Assembly: GCA_963807005.1 (NCBI GenBank)
Contig: CAWDZK010000004.1
Coordinates: 372,001-436,000, forward strand
Reading direction: 5' to 3'
Origin: CAWDZK01 sp963807005
Lineage (GTDB): Bacteria; Actinomycetota; Actinomycetes; JACCUZ01
Length of the DNA: 64,000 nt
Positions within the stretch are counted from its first letter, which is position 1. The number at the start of each line of letters is the position of its first letter. Positions 54,577 through 63,643 of the stretch are shown one piece after another. The position numbers were made by a program, and so were the translations under genes. The notes beneath the pieces are model-generated. The model ran no database searches. It saw nothing but the letters and a program-made list of their open reading frames with translations, and had not been told where the DNA came from.

Positions 54577-55497
54577 GTGCCCCGAACCGCCAGACTGCTG
54601 GCTGCCGTGCTTCCGCTCCTCCTCGCCGGCTCCGTCGCCGCCTGCAGCAGCAGCGGATCCGACCTGCCGTCGGCGTCGGGCAGCTTCGGCGACAAGCCGA
54701 AGATCACGATTGCCAAGGGCACGACCCCGTCCCCGCAGCTGGAGTCGAAAGTGCTCAGCGAGGGTGACGGTGCGGTCGTGAAGAAGGGCGACCTGCTCGT
54801 CGCCGACTACCTGGGGGAGACCTACGGCAACGGGAAGGTCTTCGACAACTCCTACGACCGCGACGTTCCGGCGGCCTTCCCGATCGGCAGCGGCAACGTC
54901 ATCGCCGGTTGGGACAAGGTCCTCGTCGGCGAGAAGATCGGCAGCCGGGTCCTCATGGTCGTCCCGCCGAAGCAGGGGTACGGCAAGAAGGGCAACCCGC
55001 AGGCGGGCATCAAGGCCACGGACTCGCTGGTCTTCGTCGTCGACCTGATCGCGCGGTACCCCAAGACCGGCGCGCCGCAGAAGAACACCCCCGTGGCCGA
55101 CCTGCCCGCCGATCTGCCGACGGTCAAGGGTGATGCGGGCAGCGAGCCGACCATCACGGTGCCGGCCGGCGCGACGCCGCCCAAGCAGCCCAAGGTCACC
55201 GTTCTCGCCAAGGGCACCGGCGACGAGGTCACCAAGGGCAAGCTGGCCGTCGTGGAGTACACCGCCGTGGACTTCACCGGGAAGGCGCTGTCGAGCTCGT
55301 GGCAGGAAGGCCCGCAGGGAGTGCCGATCGGCGGTTCCCAGCCCAGCCCGTTCGACCTGCTCGAGGGCGTGCCGACGGGGAGCCGGGTCCTCCTGACGCT
55401 GCCTGCCCAGACGGGGACCGACCCCAAGACCGGCAGCGTTGCCGTCGTGATCGACCTGCTGGGCCTGCACGGGTCCGCGAAGGAGGCCTCCAAGTGA
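54577..55497 (+). CDS. FKBP-type peptidyl-prolyl isomerase lipoprotein (two FKBP-like domains)
   Basis: A 306-residue lipoprotein with signal peptide and Cys23 in SVAAC. The first FKBP domain (about 55-160) has GSGNVIAGWDKVLVGEKIGS and the closing SLVFVVDLIARY. The second (about 195-300) is degenerate, lacking the WD/IIPGW-type core, and may only bind. It probably folds secreted proteins. GAGG lies upstream of the GTG start. Its stop overlaps the start of the second FKBP gene (GTGA), so the pair is coupled. Confidence 0.92.
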   Translation: MPRTARLLAAVLPLLLAGSVAACSSSGSDLPSASGSFGDKPKITIAKGTTPSPQLESKVLSEGDGAVVKKGDLLVADYLGETYGNGKVFDNSYDRDVPAAFPIGSGNVIAGWDKVLVGEKIGSRVLMVVPPKQGYGKKGNPQAGIKATDSLVFVVDLIARYPKTGAPQKNTPVADLPADLPTVKGDAGSEPTITVPAGATPPKQPKVTVLAKGTGDEVTKGKLAVVEYTAVDFTGKALSSSWQEGPQGVPIGGSQPSPFDLLEGVPTGSRVLLTLPAQTGTDPKTGSVAVVIDLLGLHGSAKEASK

Positions 55498-55865
55498 GCG
55501 AGAAGCCCGAGATCGACTTCCCCGAGGGCCCGCCGCCGGCCGACCTCGAGATCACCGACCTGACCGAGGGTGACGGCGCCGAGGCAGCGACCGGCGACAC
55601 CGCCGTCGTCCACTACGTCGGCGTCTCGTACAGCACGGGCGAGGAGTTCGACGCCTCCTGGAACCGTGGCCAGACCTTCGCGTTCCCGCTCGGTGCGGGC
55701 AACGTCATCGCCGGCTGGGACCGCGGCGTGGTCGGGATGAAGGTCGGCGGCCGCCGCCGTCTGGTGATCCCGCCGCACCTGGGCTACGGCGACCGCGGTG
55801 CCGGTGCGGTCATCGCCCCGGGCGAGACGTTGATCTTCGTCGTCGACCTGGTCGACGTCCGCTAG
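55494..55865 (+). CDS. Cytoplasmic FKBP-type peptidyl-prolyl isomerase
   Basis: A 123-residue single-domain FKBP without signal peptide. The active-site residues of the family are visible: VHYVGVSYSTGEEFDASW, FAFPLGAGNVIAGWDRGVVG, and LVIPPHLGYGDRG ending in LIFVVDLVDV. It catalyses cis-trans isomerisation of prolyl bonds. Translationally coupled to the lipoprotein FKBP. It stands directly before pafBC, a conserved actinobacterial arrangement. Confidence 0.93.
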   Translation: MSEKPEIDFPEGPPPADLEITDLTEGDGAEAATGDTAVVHYVGVSYSTGEEFDASWNRGQTFAFPLGAGNVIAGWDRGVVGMKVGGRRRLVIPPHLGYGDRGAGAVIAPGETLIFVVDLVDVR

Positions 55866-55934
55866 CCGGCAGTCCCGCCCGAGCAGCCACCGTCGGGGGC
55901 GGCTGGTCCCCGGCACGGGGTAGGTTGACCGACC

Positions 55935-56960
55935 GTGTCGGCGCAGAAGACGGAGCGGCTGCTCAACCTGGTGATAGCCCTGCTGTCGACCCGGCAGTTC
56001 CTGCTCAAGGAGCAGATCCGCGCCGCCGTCCCCCAGTACGCCGAGTGCCCGTCCGACGAGGCCTTCGACCGGATGTTCGAGCGGGACAAGGAAGAGCTGC
56101 GGGACATGGGCGTCCCGCTGCAGACCGGCGGCAACGACGCCTGGTTCGACGACGAGGTCGGCTACCGGGTCGACCGGGTCGCGTACGCGCTGCCCGAGGT
56201 CACCTTCACCCCGGACGAGCTCGCGGTGCTCGGCCTGGCGTCCCGGGTCTGGCAGCAGGCCAGCCTGGCCGCCCCCGCCTCCCGGGCGGTGCAGAAGCTC
56301 AAGGCGGCCGGCGTCGAGCCGGACAGCGGCAGCCTGGTCGGGATCGAGCCCCGGGTCCGCACCAGCGAGCCCGCCTTCGAGCAGGTGTACGCCGCGGTCC
56401 GCGACCGCCGGCCGATCACCTTCCCGTACCGGACGCCGGGTCGTCCCGACATCATCGAACGGCACCTCGAGCCGTGGGGCATCGTCTCCCGCCACGGCCG
56501 CTGGTACGTCGTCGGCCACGACCGGGACCGCGCAGCGACCCGGGTCTTCCGGCTGTCGCGCGTCGCCGGACCGGTCCGGGCGGTCGGCCGACCGGGAGAG
56601 GTCACCGTGCCCGACGGCATCGACCTGCGCGCCCAGGTCGCCACCCTGGTGCCGAACCGCGCGACGGCCGACGCCCGGCTGTGCGTGCGCACCGGCTCGG
56701 GAGTCCGGCTGCGTCGAAGGGCCACGGCATCGGTCCCCGGGGGCGACGGCGTCGACGAGCTGACGGTCCCGTACGGCGACCTGGAGATGCTCGCCGAGGA
56801 GGTCGCGGGGTACGGCGCCGACGTGCAGGTGCTCGACCCGCCCTCGCTGCGAGAGGCCGTGGTCCGCCTCCTGCGTGGCGTGCTGGCGGCCGCCGCCACC
56901 GACGGAACCGACATCACCCTCGTGCCCGAGGCTTCCGCCAGCCCGGCCGGTGGCTCGTGA
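55935..56960 (+). CDS. pafB: WYL-domain transcription factor PafB
   Basis: A 341-residue regulator. An N-terminal winged helix (about 1-70; TERLLNLVIALLSTRQFLLK) is followed by the WYL domain (about 140-215; EPWGIVSRHGRWYVVGHDRDR) and a WCX C-terminal extension. In mycobacteria PafB and PafC form a heterodimer that activates DNA-damage genes independently of LexA. GTG start 8 nt after TAGGTT (55921-55926), leaderless. The stop overlaps the pafC start. Confidence 0.94.
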   Translation: MSAQKTERLLNLVIALLSTRQFLLKEQIRAAVPQYAECPSDEAFDRMFERDKEELRDMGVPLQTGGNDAWFDDEVGYRVDRVAYALPEVTFTPDELAVLGLASRVWQQASLAAPASRAVQKLKAAGVEPDSGSLVGIEPRVRTSEPAFEQVYAAVRDRRPITFPYRTPGRPDIIERHLEPWGIVSRHGRWYVVGHDRDRAATRVFRLSRVAGPVRAVGRPGEVTVPDGIDLRAQVATLVPNRATADARLCVRTGSGVRLRRRATASVPGGDGVDELTVPYGDLEMLAEEVAGYGADVQVLDPPSLREAVVRLLRGVLAAAATDGTDITLVPEASASPAGGS

Positions 56961-57907
56961 GCACCGGCGCCACCGAACGGCTGTCCCGGCTGCTTGCCCT
57001 CGTGCCCTACCTGGTGAGCCGGCAGGGGGTCCCGCTTGCCGCCGCGGCCGCCGAGTTCGGCATCACCGAGCGCCAGCTGGTCAAGGACCTGGAGCTGCTG
57101 TTCGTCTGCGGCACGCCGGGTCACCTGCCCGACGACCTGATCGACGTCGACTGGGACGGCGGCCAGGTCTTCCTCAGCAACGCCGACCCGATCGCGCGTC
57201 CTCTGCGCCTGGGCGTGGACGAGGCCCTTGCCCTGCTGGTCGGGCTGCGCGCACTGGCCGACGTGCCGGGTCTGCACGACCGGGACGCCCTCCAGCGCAC
57301 CATCCTCAAGCTGGAGCAGGCTGCAGGGGAGGCGGGAGCGCCGAGCGCCCAGGTGCGGGTCGAGGTCGAGGCGCAGGGCCCGCTGGCGGAGGTACGTCGG
57401 GCCCTCGACACCGGTCGACGGGTGCACCTGACCTACTTCGTACCCTCCCGGGACGAGACCACCGAGCGCGACGTGGACCCGATCCGGGTGCTGCTCGTCG
57501 ACGGCCGGTGGTACCTGGAGGGCTGGTGCCGGCGGGCCGAGGACGTCCGGCTGTTCCGGATGGACCGGGTCGACGCGCTCACGGTGCTCGACGTGGCCGC
57601 CGAGGTGCCGCCCCAGGCCGCCGTCCGGGACCTGGAGGAGGGGCTGTTCGCCGTCTCGCCGGAGGACCTCCTGGCCACCGTCGAGCTGGCCCCGCCGGCC
57701 CACTGGGTGGCCGACTACTACCCGGTCGTGGACGTGGCCGAGCACGGCGACCACCTCGTGGTCCGGCTGCGGGTGCTGGACGACGGCTGGCTGCGCCAGC
57801 TCGCCCTCCGGCTGGGCGGCGCGCTCCGGGTGCTCGACCCGCCCGGGCTGGCCGGAGCGGTGGCCTCGGCGGCCCGGTCCGCGCTGGCGGCGTACGAGCG
57901 CACCTGA
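56957..57907 (+). CDS. pafC: WYL-domain transcription factor PafC
   Basis: A 316-residue partner of PafB with the same plan. The N-terminal helix-turn-helix (LSRLLALVPYLVSRQGVPLA and FGITERQLVKDLELLFVCG) precedes the WYL domain (PIRVLLVDGRWYLEGWCRRA near residue 180) and a WCX-like end. The GTG overlaps the pafB stop (GTGA), ensuring coupled, equal synthesis for the heterodimer. Confidence 0.94.
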   Translation: MSTGATERLSRLLALVPYLVSRQGVPLAAAAAEFGITERQLVKDLELLFVCGTPGHLPDDLIDVDWDGGQVFLSNADPIARPLRLGVDEALALLVGLRALADVPGLHDRDALQRTILKLEQAAGEAGAPSAQVRVEVEAQGPLAEVRRALDTGRRVHLTYFVPSRDETTERDVDPIRVLLVDGRWYLEGWCRRAEDVRLFRMDRVDALTVLDVAAEVPPQAAVRDLEEGLFAVSPEDLLATVELAPPAHWVADYYPVVDVAEHGDHLVVRLRVLDDGWLRQLALRLGGALRVLDPPGLAGAVASAARSALAAYERT

Positions 57908-58032
57908 TCGGCCCCTGGCCGCCAGGGGGGCGCCGGTCGTCCGTAAGGCCCATTTCTCTCAAGCACCCCGGGTGCCCTGCCGAACACTCCCTTGACGCTC
58001 CGCGGAGGGGCAGCCAGCAGGAGGGACGGCCG

Positions 58033-58365
58033 ATGACCACGATCAAGACCTCGTGCCCCGTGTGCGGGGACGTGGAGCTGACGCCCGAGCAGATGCGCCT
58101 GGTCGTCTGCTCCCGCTCCGACTGGTCCTTCTACGCCTTCCGGTGCGGCACCTGCAGGGACGAGATCCGCAAGCCCGCCGACGAGGAGGTCGTCACCCTC
58201 CTGGTGTCCGGCGGCGTCGCGGCCGAGCAGTGGGTCATCCCCGCCGAGGCGCTCGAGGAGCACCACGGCACGGCGATCACGTACGACGACGTGCTGGACT
58301 TCGCGCTCGGCCTGGACCGGGTCGACCTGCTGGCCTCGCTGATCACGCCCCGCGTCCAGGCCTGA
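58033..58365 (+). CDS. Hypothetical zinc-ribbon protein
   Basis: A 110-residue protein with two cysteine pairs (SCPVCGDVEL and FRCGTCRDEI) that should form one zinc ribbon, followed by a mixed alpha/beta C-terminus (EVVTLLVSGGVAAEQWVIPA). Similar small proteins are common in actinobacteria, but the function is unknown. CAGGAGGG lies 8 nt before the ATG. It lies between pafC and the tat genes on the same strand. Confidence 0.75.
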   Translation: MTTIKTSCPVCGDVELTPEQMRLVVCSRSDWSFYAFRCGTCRDEIRKPADEEVVTLLVSGGVAAEQWVIPAEALEEHHGTAITYDDVLDFALGLDRVDLLASLITPRVQA

Positions 58366-58403
58366 CGCCGCCCGGCAGCCCCGGTGCCCGGTAGCCTCGC
58401 CGG

Positions 58404-58667
58404 GTGCTCTGGTTCCTGGTGTGGGCCATCCTCGTGCTCGCCGCCGTGGCGGTGTTCTTCCTGCTCGGGCGCAACCTGTGGCGTACGTCGAAGGCGCTCG
58501 TCCGGGAGCTGACGACCGCGACGGACCGCCTCACGGCGCTCGGCGACCGGCTCGCCGACCTCGACCGAGCCCCTGCCGGAGGCGCGCTCGGGAACGCCGG
58601 GAACGGCCCTGCCGCAGGGGTCGGTGACGTACGATCGCAGGGCAACAGTCCGCGACAGCAGAGGTGA
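58404..58667 (+). CDS. Small single-pass membrane protein
   Basis: An 87-residue protein with one N-terminal membrane helix (FLVWAILVLAAVAVFFLLG), then a helical/coiled segment (ALVRELTTATDRLTALGDRL) and a disordered tail. Commonly annotated only as hypothetical in this position upstream of tatA. GTG start 6 nt after TAGCCT (58392-58397), leaderless. The TGA is 7 nt before the tatA ATG, so they are likely cotranscribed. Confidence 0.75.
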   Translation: MLWFLVWAILVLAAVAVFFLLGRNLWRTSKALVRELTTATDRLTALGDRLADLDRAPAGGALGNAGNGPAAGVGDVRSQGNSPRQQR

Positions 58668-58674
58668 GCACCCC

Positions 58675-58968
58675 ATGTTCCGTCAACTCGGTGCGCCCGA
58701 GATCATCGTCATCCTCGTGGTGCTCGTCCTGCTCTTCGGCGCCAAGCGGCTTCCCGACGCGGCACGATCCCTCGGCCGGTCGATGCGGATCTTCAAGTCC
58801 GAGGTCAAGGAGATGGGCAACGACTCCAGGGACGACCAGGCGACCCAGCAGGCCCAGACGCCTCGCGAGGTCGAGACTCGGGTCGTCGACACCCCGCCCG
58901 CTGCCGCCCCGGTGGCCGAGCCGCAGCGGGCCACCACCCCGGGGGAGCACCCCGAGCGCGACCGCTGA
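58675..58968 (+). CDS. tatA: Sec-independent translocase protein TatA
   Basis: A 97-residue protein with the TatA layout: short N-terminus (LGAPEIIVILVVLVLLFGAK) with the conserved Glu before the membrane helix and FGAKRLPD hinge, then an amphipathic helix (ARSLGRSMRIFKSEVKEM) and a disordered tail. It forms the transient pore for folded twin-arginine substrates together with TatC just downstream; no tatB is in the window. Confidence 0.95.
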   Translation: MFRQLGAPEIIVILVVLVLLFGAKRLPDAARSLGRSMRIFKSEVKEMGNDSRDDQATQQAQTPREVETRVVDTPPAAAPVAEPQRATTPGEHPERDR

Positions 58969-59010
58969 CCCGTCGCGCCGTAGAGGTCGACCGGAGCCGG
59001 AGCACCCCTG

Positions 59011-59919
59011 GTGGTCACGTTGAGCAGCCGCCCGCGCGGCGGTCGCAACGTCCCTCGTGACCCGGAGGGACGGATGTCCCTCACCGATCACCTGCGTGAG
59101 CTGCGGGTGCGGCTGGTCCGGTCGGTGCTCGCGATCGTCGCCTGCTCGATCGCGGCCGCGTTCTTCTACAACGACTACCTGTTCGACTTCATCATCGAGC
59201 CGTTCTACAAGATCGGCGAGGACCATCCCGACGCGACGCTGAACTTCGGCAACATCGGTGACCCGTTCACCTTCGCGCTGAAGATCTGCGCCATGACGGG
59301 CCTGCTGGCCGCCAGCCCGGTCTGGCTGTGGAACCTCTGGGGCTTCGTGGCGCCCGGGCTGCACAAGCGTGAGCGGCGCTACGGCATCGCGTTCGTGGCC
59401 GTCAGCGTGCCGCTGTTCATCGGCGGCGTGGCGCTGGCGTACGTCTTCCTGCCCAAGGGCTTCAACCTGCTCATCGGCTTCAACCCGGACCCGGAGCGGG
59501 TGGCCAACATCATCGGGCTGAACGACTACCTGTCGTTCGTCATCCGGATGTTCCTGGTGTTCGGCATCGCGTTCATCCTGCCCGTCTTCCTCGTGGGCCT
59601 GAACCTCGCCGGCGTCGTCAGCGGCCGACAGCTGCTCAAGGCGTGGCGTCCGGTCATCCTCGGCGCCTTCGTGTTCGCCGCCGTGGCCACCCCGTCCGGC
59701 GACCCGTGGACGATGACCGCGCTCGCGACGCCGATGCTGTTCCTGTACTACGTCGCCGCAGGGCTGTCGCTGCTCACCGACCGCCGACGCGCGCGGGCAC
59801 GGATCGACGGCGTCGACTACGCCGGCCTGGACGACGACGAGGCCAGTCCGCTGGAGTACCGCAGCCTGCCGCTGGACGACATCGACCTAAGCGACGAGGA
59901 CGACCCCGATCGCCGCTAG
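59011..59919 (+). CDS. tatC: Sec-independent translocase protein TatC
   Basis: A 302-residue membrane protein with six predicted helices, the twin-arginine signal receptor. Family marks are MSLTDHLRELRVRLVRSV at the start, the periplasmic FIIEPFYKIGEDHPD region, and LWNLWGFVAPGLHKRERR in the first cytoplasmic loop. The GTG at 59011 precedes the conserved region by 21 residues; the ATG at residue 22 (MSLTDHL) is a plausible shorter start. Operon with tatA. Confidence 0.95.
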   Translation: MVTLSSRPRGGRNVPRDPEGRMSLTDHLRELRVRLVRSVLAIVACSIAAAFFYNDYLFDFIIEPFYKIGEDHPDATLNFGNIGDPFTFALKICAMTGLLAASPVWLWNLWGFVAPGLHKRERRYGIAFVAVSVPLFIGGVALAYVFLPKGFNLLIGFNPDPERVANIIGLNDYLSFVIRMFLVFGIAFILPVFLVGLNLAGVVSGRQLLKAWRPVILGAFVFAAVATPSGDPWTMTALATPMLFLYYVAAGLSLLTDRRRARARIDGVDYAGLDDDEASPLEYRSLPLDDIDLSDEDDPDRR

Positions 59920-59937
59920 CGCACTAGCGTTCCGCGC

Positions 59938-60810
59938 GTGACGCGCCGGATCGCCCTGCTGGTCAACCCGGCGTCCGGCGGCGGCCGGGGCGCCCGGCTG
60001 CTCGAGCCGGTGGCGGCCAGGCTGCGGGACGCCGGAGCCGACGTCGACGTCGTCGTCGGCCGGGACGCCGACGACGCCGCGGTCCAGGTCCGGCACCGGG
60101 TGGCCCGGGGGGTCGACGGGGTGGTTGCCGTCGGCGGCGACGGGCTCGTGCACCTCGCCCTCCAGGTCGTCGGGGGCACCCACGTCCCGCTCGGGATCGT
60201 GCCGGCGGGAACCGGCAACGACGTCGCCCGCAGCCTGGGTCTGCCTCTCGACAGCCCGCCGCGCGCCGTCGACCTCGTGCTCGGTGGCGACACCCGGGCC
60301 GTCGACCTCGGCCGGGCCGACGGCTGCTGGTTCGCCGGGGTCCTCGGCTCCGGCTTCGACTCGATGGTGAACGAGCGGGCCAACCGGATGACCTGGCCCC
60401 GGGGTCGCTTCCGCTACAACGTGGCCATCGTGGCCGAGCTGCGCACCTTCCGCCCGGTGCCGTTCGTCCTGGAGCTCGACGGGGAGCAGTGGGCGACCGA
60501 GGCGATGCTGGTGGCGGTCGGCAACGGTCGGTCCTACGGCGGTGGCATGAAGGTCTGCCCGGACGCCGACCTCAGCGACGGGCTCCTCGACGTCACCGTC
60601 CTGGGGCCCATCTCCAAGCCGGAGTTCCTGCGGGTCTTCCCGACGGTCTACAAGGGCACCCACGTGCACCACCGGGCGGTGACGGTGCGCCGGGCGCGCA
60701 CCGTCGTGCTGCGGTCCGATGGGGTCACGGCCTACGCGGACGGGGAGCGGGTCGGCGCCCTCCCGGTCAGCTGCGAGGCCGTCCCGTCGGCGTTGCGCGT
60801 GTTCACCTGA
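59938..60810 (+). CDS. Diacylglycerol kinase/YegS-like lipid kinase
   Basis: A 290-residue lipid kinase of the DagK catalytic family. It has LLVNPASGGGRGARLL at the N-terminus, VAVGGDGLVHLALQ (GGDG loop; the usual Thr after GGDG is Leu here), GIVPAGTGNDVARSLG, and ADLSDGLLDVTVLGP in the C-terminal beta-sandwich. It phosphorylates diacylglycerol or a related lipid. GTG start 7 nt after TAGCGT (59925-59930), leaderless. Confidence 0.9.
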   Translation: MTRRIALLVNPASGGGRGARLLEPVAARLRDAGADVDVVVGRDADDAAVQVRHRVARGVDGVVAVGGDGLVHLALQVVGGTHVPLGIVPAGTGNDVARSLGLPLDSPPRAVDLVLGGDTRAVDLGRADGCWFAGVLGSGFDSMVNERANRMTWPRGRFRYNVAIVAELRTFRPVPFVLELDGEQWATEAMLVAVGNGRSYGGGMKVCPDADLSDGLLDVTVLGPISKPEFLRVFPTVYKGTHVHHRAVTVRRARTVVLRSDGVTAYADGERVGALPVSCEAVPSALRVFT

Positions 60811-60846
60811 CCGGCGGCGCAGCAGCCGGAACGTAGGGTTGTGGAC

Positions 60847-63594
60847 ATGGCCACCCCCGCGCAGCGGTACGCCCGCGCGCGTCGGCGCGCCGGCCGTGCC
60901 GACGATCCGGAGTCACCGCTCGGCCCCTTCCAGGCGCTCTACCCGTTCGGGCTGGACCCGTTCCAGACGCGGGCCTGCGCAGCGCTGGAGGCGGGCCGTG
61001 GCGTGCTGGTGGCTGCGCCGACCGGGGCCGGCAAGACGGTGGTCGGCGAGTTCGCGGTGCACCTCGCGCTGGCCGAGGGACGCAAGTGCTTCTACACGAC
61101 CCCGATCAAGGCACTGTCGAACCAGAAGTACGCCGACCTGGTGGCGCGCTACGGCGCCGACCGGGTGGGCCTGCTCACCGGCGACAACAGCGTCAACGGT
61201 GAGGCACCGGTGGTCGTCATGACCACCGAGGTGCTGCGGAACATGCTCTACGCCGGCAGCGGCACCCTCGCCGGGCTCGGCTACGTGGTGATGGACGAGG
61301 TGCACTACCTCTCCGACCGCTTCCGCGGCGCCGTCTGGGAGGAGGTGATCATCCACCTGCCGGAGTCGGTGGTGCTCGTGTCGCTGTCGGCCACGGTCAG
61401 CAACGCGGAGGAGTTCGGCGACTGGTTGCGCACCCTGCGCGGCGAGACCGAGGTGGTCGTCGAGGAGCACCGGCCGGTCCCGCTGTGGCAGCACGTGATG
61501 GCCGACCGGCGGCTCTACGACCTCTTCGTCGACGACGAGGCGACCAAGGTCAACCCTGAGCTGGTGCGGCTGGCCCGCGAGCAGACCCGCTACGCGCGCA
61601 CCCACGAGCAGCGCCCGGGGCGCGGCGGTCGCCGACCCCGTGCGGTGGGCACCCCGAGCCGGGTGGAGGTCCTGGAACGGCTGGACGCCGAGGGCCTCCT
61701 CCCGGCGATCACGTTCATCTTCAGCCGGGTCGGGTGCGACGCCGCCGTGGCGCAGTGCCTGCACGCAGGGCTCCGGCTGCTCACGGCTGAGGAGGCCCAC
61801 GAGGTACGGGAGTTCGTCGAAGCCCGGTGCGGGGACATCCCACGCGACGACCTACGGGTGCTGGGGTACGACGAGTGGCGCACCGGGCTCGAGCGCGGTA
61901 TCGCCGCGCACCACGCGGGGATGCTGCCGACGTTCAAGGAGGTCGTGGAGCAGCTGTTCGTCCGCGGCCTGGTCAAGGCCGTGTTCGCGACGGAGACGCT
62001 GGCCCTGGGCATCAACATGCCGGCGCGCTCGGTGGTGCTGGAGCGGCTGGTGAAGTGGAACGGCGAGAGCCACGCGGACGTGACGCCGGGGGAGTACACC
62101 CAGCTCACCGGGCGGGCCGGCCGTCGCGGCATCGACGTGGAGGGGCACGCGGTGGTCGTGTGGTCACCGGGACTGGAGCCGGCCGCCCTTGCCGGGCTGG
62201 CGTCGACCCGCACCTACCCGCTCCGGTCCAGCTTCCGCCCCTCGTACAACATGGCGGTCAACCTGGTGCACCAGTTCGGCCGGGACCGGGCCCGGGAGCT
62301 GCTGCAGTCGTCCTTCGCGCAGTTCCAGGCCGACCGTGCGGTGGTGGGGCTGACGCGGCAGGTGGTCCGCAACGAGGAGGCCCTGGCCGGCTACCGGGAC
62401 TCGATGACCTGTCACCTGGGGGACTTCCGGGAGTACGCGCGGCTGCGGCGGGCGATCTCGGACCGCGAAGCGGTGCTGGCCCGCACCGGGTCGGCCAACC
62501 GCCGGGCCCAGGCGGCTGCCTCGCTGGAGGCGCTGCGCCCCGGGGACGTCATCGACGTGCCGGCGGGCCGCCGCGGCGGGCTCGCCGTGGTCCTCGACCC
62601 GGGCAGGCAGGGCGGCGGTGACCCCCGGCCGACGGTGCTCACCTCCGAACGCCAGGTCCGGCGGCTCTCGGTCGCCGACTTCCCTGGCCCGGTCGAGGCG
62701 GTGCACCGGCTGCGCATCCCCAAGTCGTTCAACGCGCGCAACCCGACGAGCCGGCGGGACCTCGCCTCGACCCTGCGCAACGCCCGCCTCGAGGACCGGC
62801 CGGGAAGGGACCAGCGGTCCACCCGCAGGACGCGGGCGGTGGCGGCGGACGACCGCGAGCTGGCCGACCTCCGGGCGAGGATGCGGGCGCATCCCTGCCA
62901 CGGCTGCGACGAGCGGGAAGACCACGCACGATGGGCCGAGCGGTGGCACCGGTTGTCGCGGGAGACCGACGACCTGCGCCGCCGGGTCTCGGAACGCACC
63001 CACACCATCGGGCGCACGTTCGACCGGATCTGCAACCTGCTCGAGGAGCTGGGTTACCTCGAGGACGAGTCGGTGACGGCGTCCGGCAAGCAGCTGGCGC
63101 TGATCTACAACGAGCTCGACCTGCTCACCGCGGAGTGCCTGCGGCACGAGGTGTGGTCGGACCTGAGTCCCGCGGAGCTGGCGGCCTGCGTGTCGGCGCT
63201 GGTCTACGAGTCCCGCCAGCCCGAGGACGCCGCCCCGCCGACGTTGCCGTCGGGCTCGTCGCGGGAGGCACTGGCCGAGATGGTGCGCATCTGGGCGGTC
63301 CTGGAGGGGTGCGAGCGCGACCATCGCATCGACAGCCCGCGGGAGCCGGACCTGGGCTTCGCCTGGGCGACCTACCGCTGGGCGTCGGGAGAGAGCCTCG
63401 ACACCGTCCTGCGCGAGGCGGACGTGCCCGCCGGGGACTTCGTGCGCTGGACCAAGCAGGTGGTGGACCTGCTGGGGCAGATCACCGACGCCTCCCGGCG
63501 CGGCGGTGGAGCCACAGCGGAGGTCGGCGAGACCGCCCGCCGGGCCAGCGACCTGCTCCGGCGGGGCGTCGTCGCCTACACGTCGGTGGCCTGA
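60847..63594 (+). CDS. helY: DEAD/DEAH-box RNA helicase HelY (Ski2/Mtr4-like)
   Basis: A 915-residue superfamily 2 helicase. Motif I is APTGAGKTVV (about 57-64), motif II is MDEVHYL (about 149), motif III is LSATVSN, and motif VI is QLTGRAGRRGID. A Ski2-like C-terminal region follows, including a DSH domain with NELDLLTAECLRHEVW. Likely involved in RNA turnover. The ATG at 60847 lies 7 nt after TAGGGT (60834-60839); the GTG two codons earlier is too close to the -10. Conserved after tatC and dagK. Confidence 0.94.
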   Translation: MATPAQRYARARRRAGRADDPESPLGPFQALYPFGLDPFQTRACAALEAGRGVLVAAPTGAGKTVVGEFAVHLALAEGRKCFYTTPIKALSNQKYADLVARYGADRVGLLTGDNSVNGEAPVVVMTTEVLRNMLYAGSGTLAGLGYVVMDEVHYLSDRFRGAVWEEVIIHLPESVVLVSLSATVSNAEEFGDWLRTLRGETEVVVEEHRPVPLWQHVMADRRLYDLFVDDEATKVNPELVRLAREQTRYARTHEQRPGRGGRRPRAVGTPSRVEVLERLDAEGLLPAITFIFSRVGCDAAVAQCLHAGLRLLTAEEAHEVREFVEARCGDIPRDDLRVLGYDEWRTGLERGIAAHHAGMLPTFKEVVEQLFVRGLVKAVFATETLALGINMPARSVVLERLVKWNGESHADVTPGEYTQLTGRAGRRGIDVEGHAVVVWSPGLEPAALAGLASTRTYPLRSSFRPSYNMAVNLVHQFGRDRARELLQSSFAQFQADRAVVGLTRQVVRNEEALAGYRDSMTCHLGDFREYARLRRAISDREAVLARTGSANRRAQAAASLEALRPGDVIDVPAGRRGGLAVVLDPGRQGGGDPRPTVLTSERQVRRLSVADFPGPVEAVHRLRIPKSFNARNPTSRRDLASTLRNARLEDRPGRDQRSTRRTRAVAADDRELADLRARMRAHPCHGCDEREDHARWAERWHRLSRETDDLRRRVSERTHTIGRTFDRICNLLEELGYLEDESVTASGKQLALIYNELDLLTAECLRHEVWSDLSPAELAACVSALVYESRQPEDAAPPTLPSGSSREALAEMVRIWAVLEGCERDHRIDSPREPDLGFAWATYRWASGESLDTVLREADVPAGDFVRWTKQVVDLLGQITDASRRGGGATAEVGETARRASDLLRRGVVAYTSVA

Positions 63595-63643
63595 AGCCAC
63601 CAGGCGCGGCCGACGGCCCACCTGAACGGTGGTGGAGAACCGG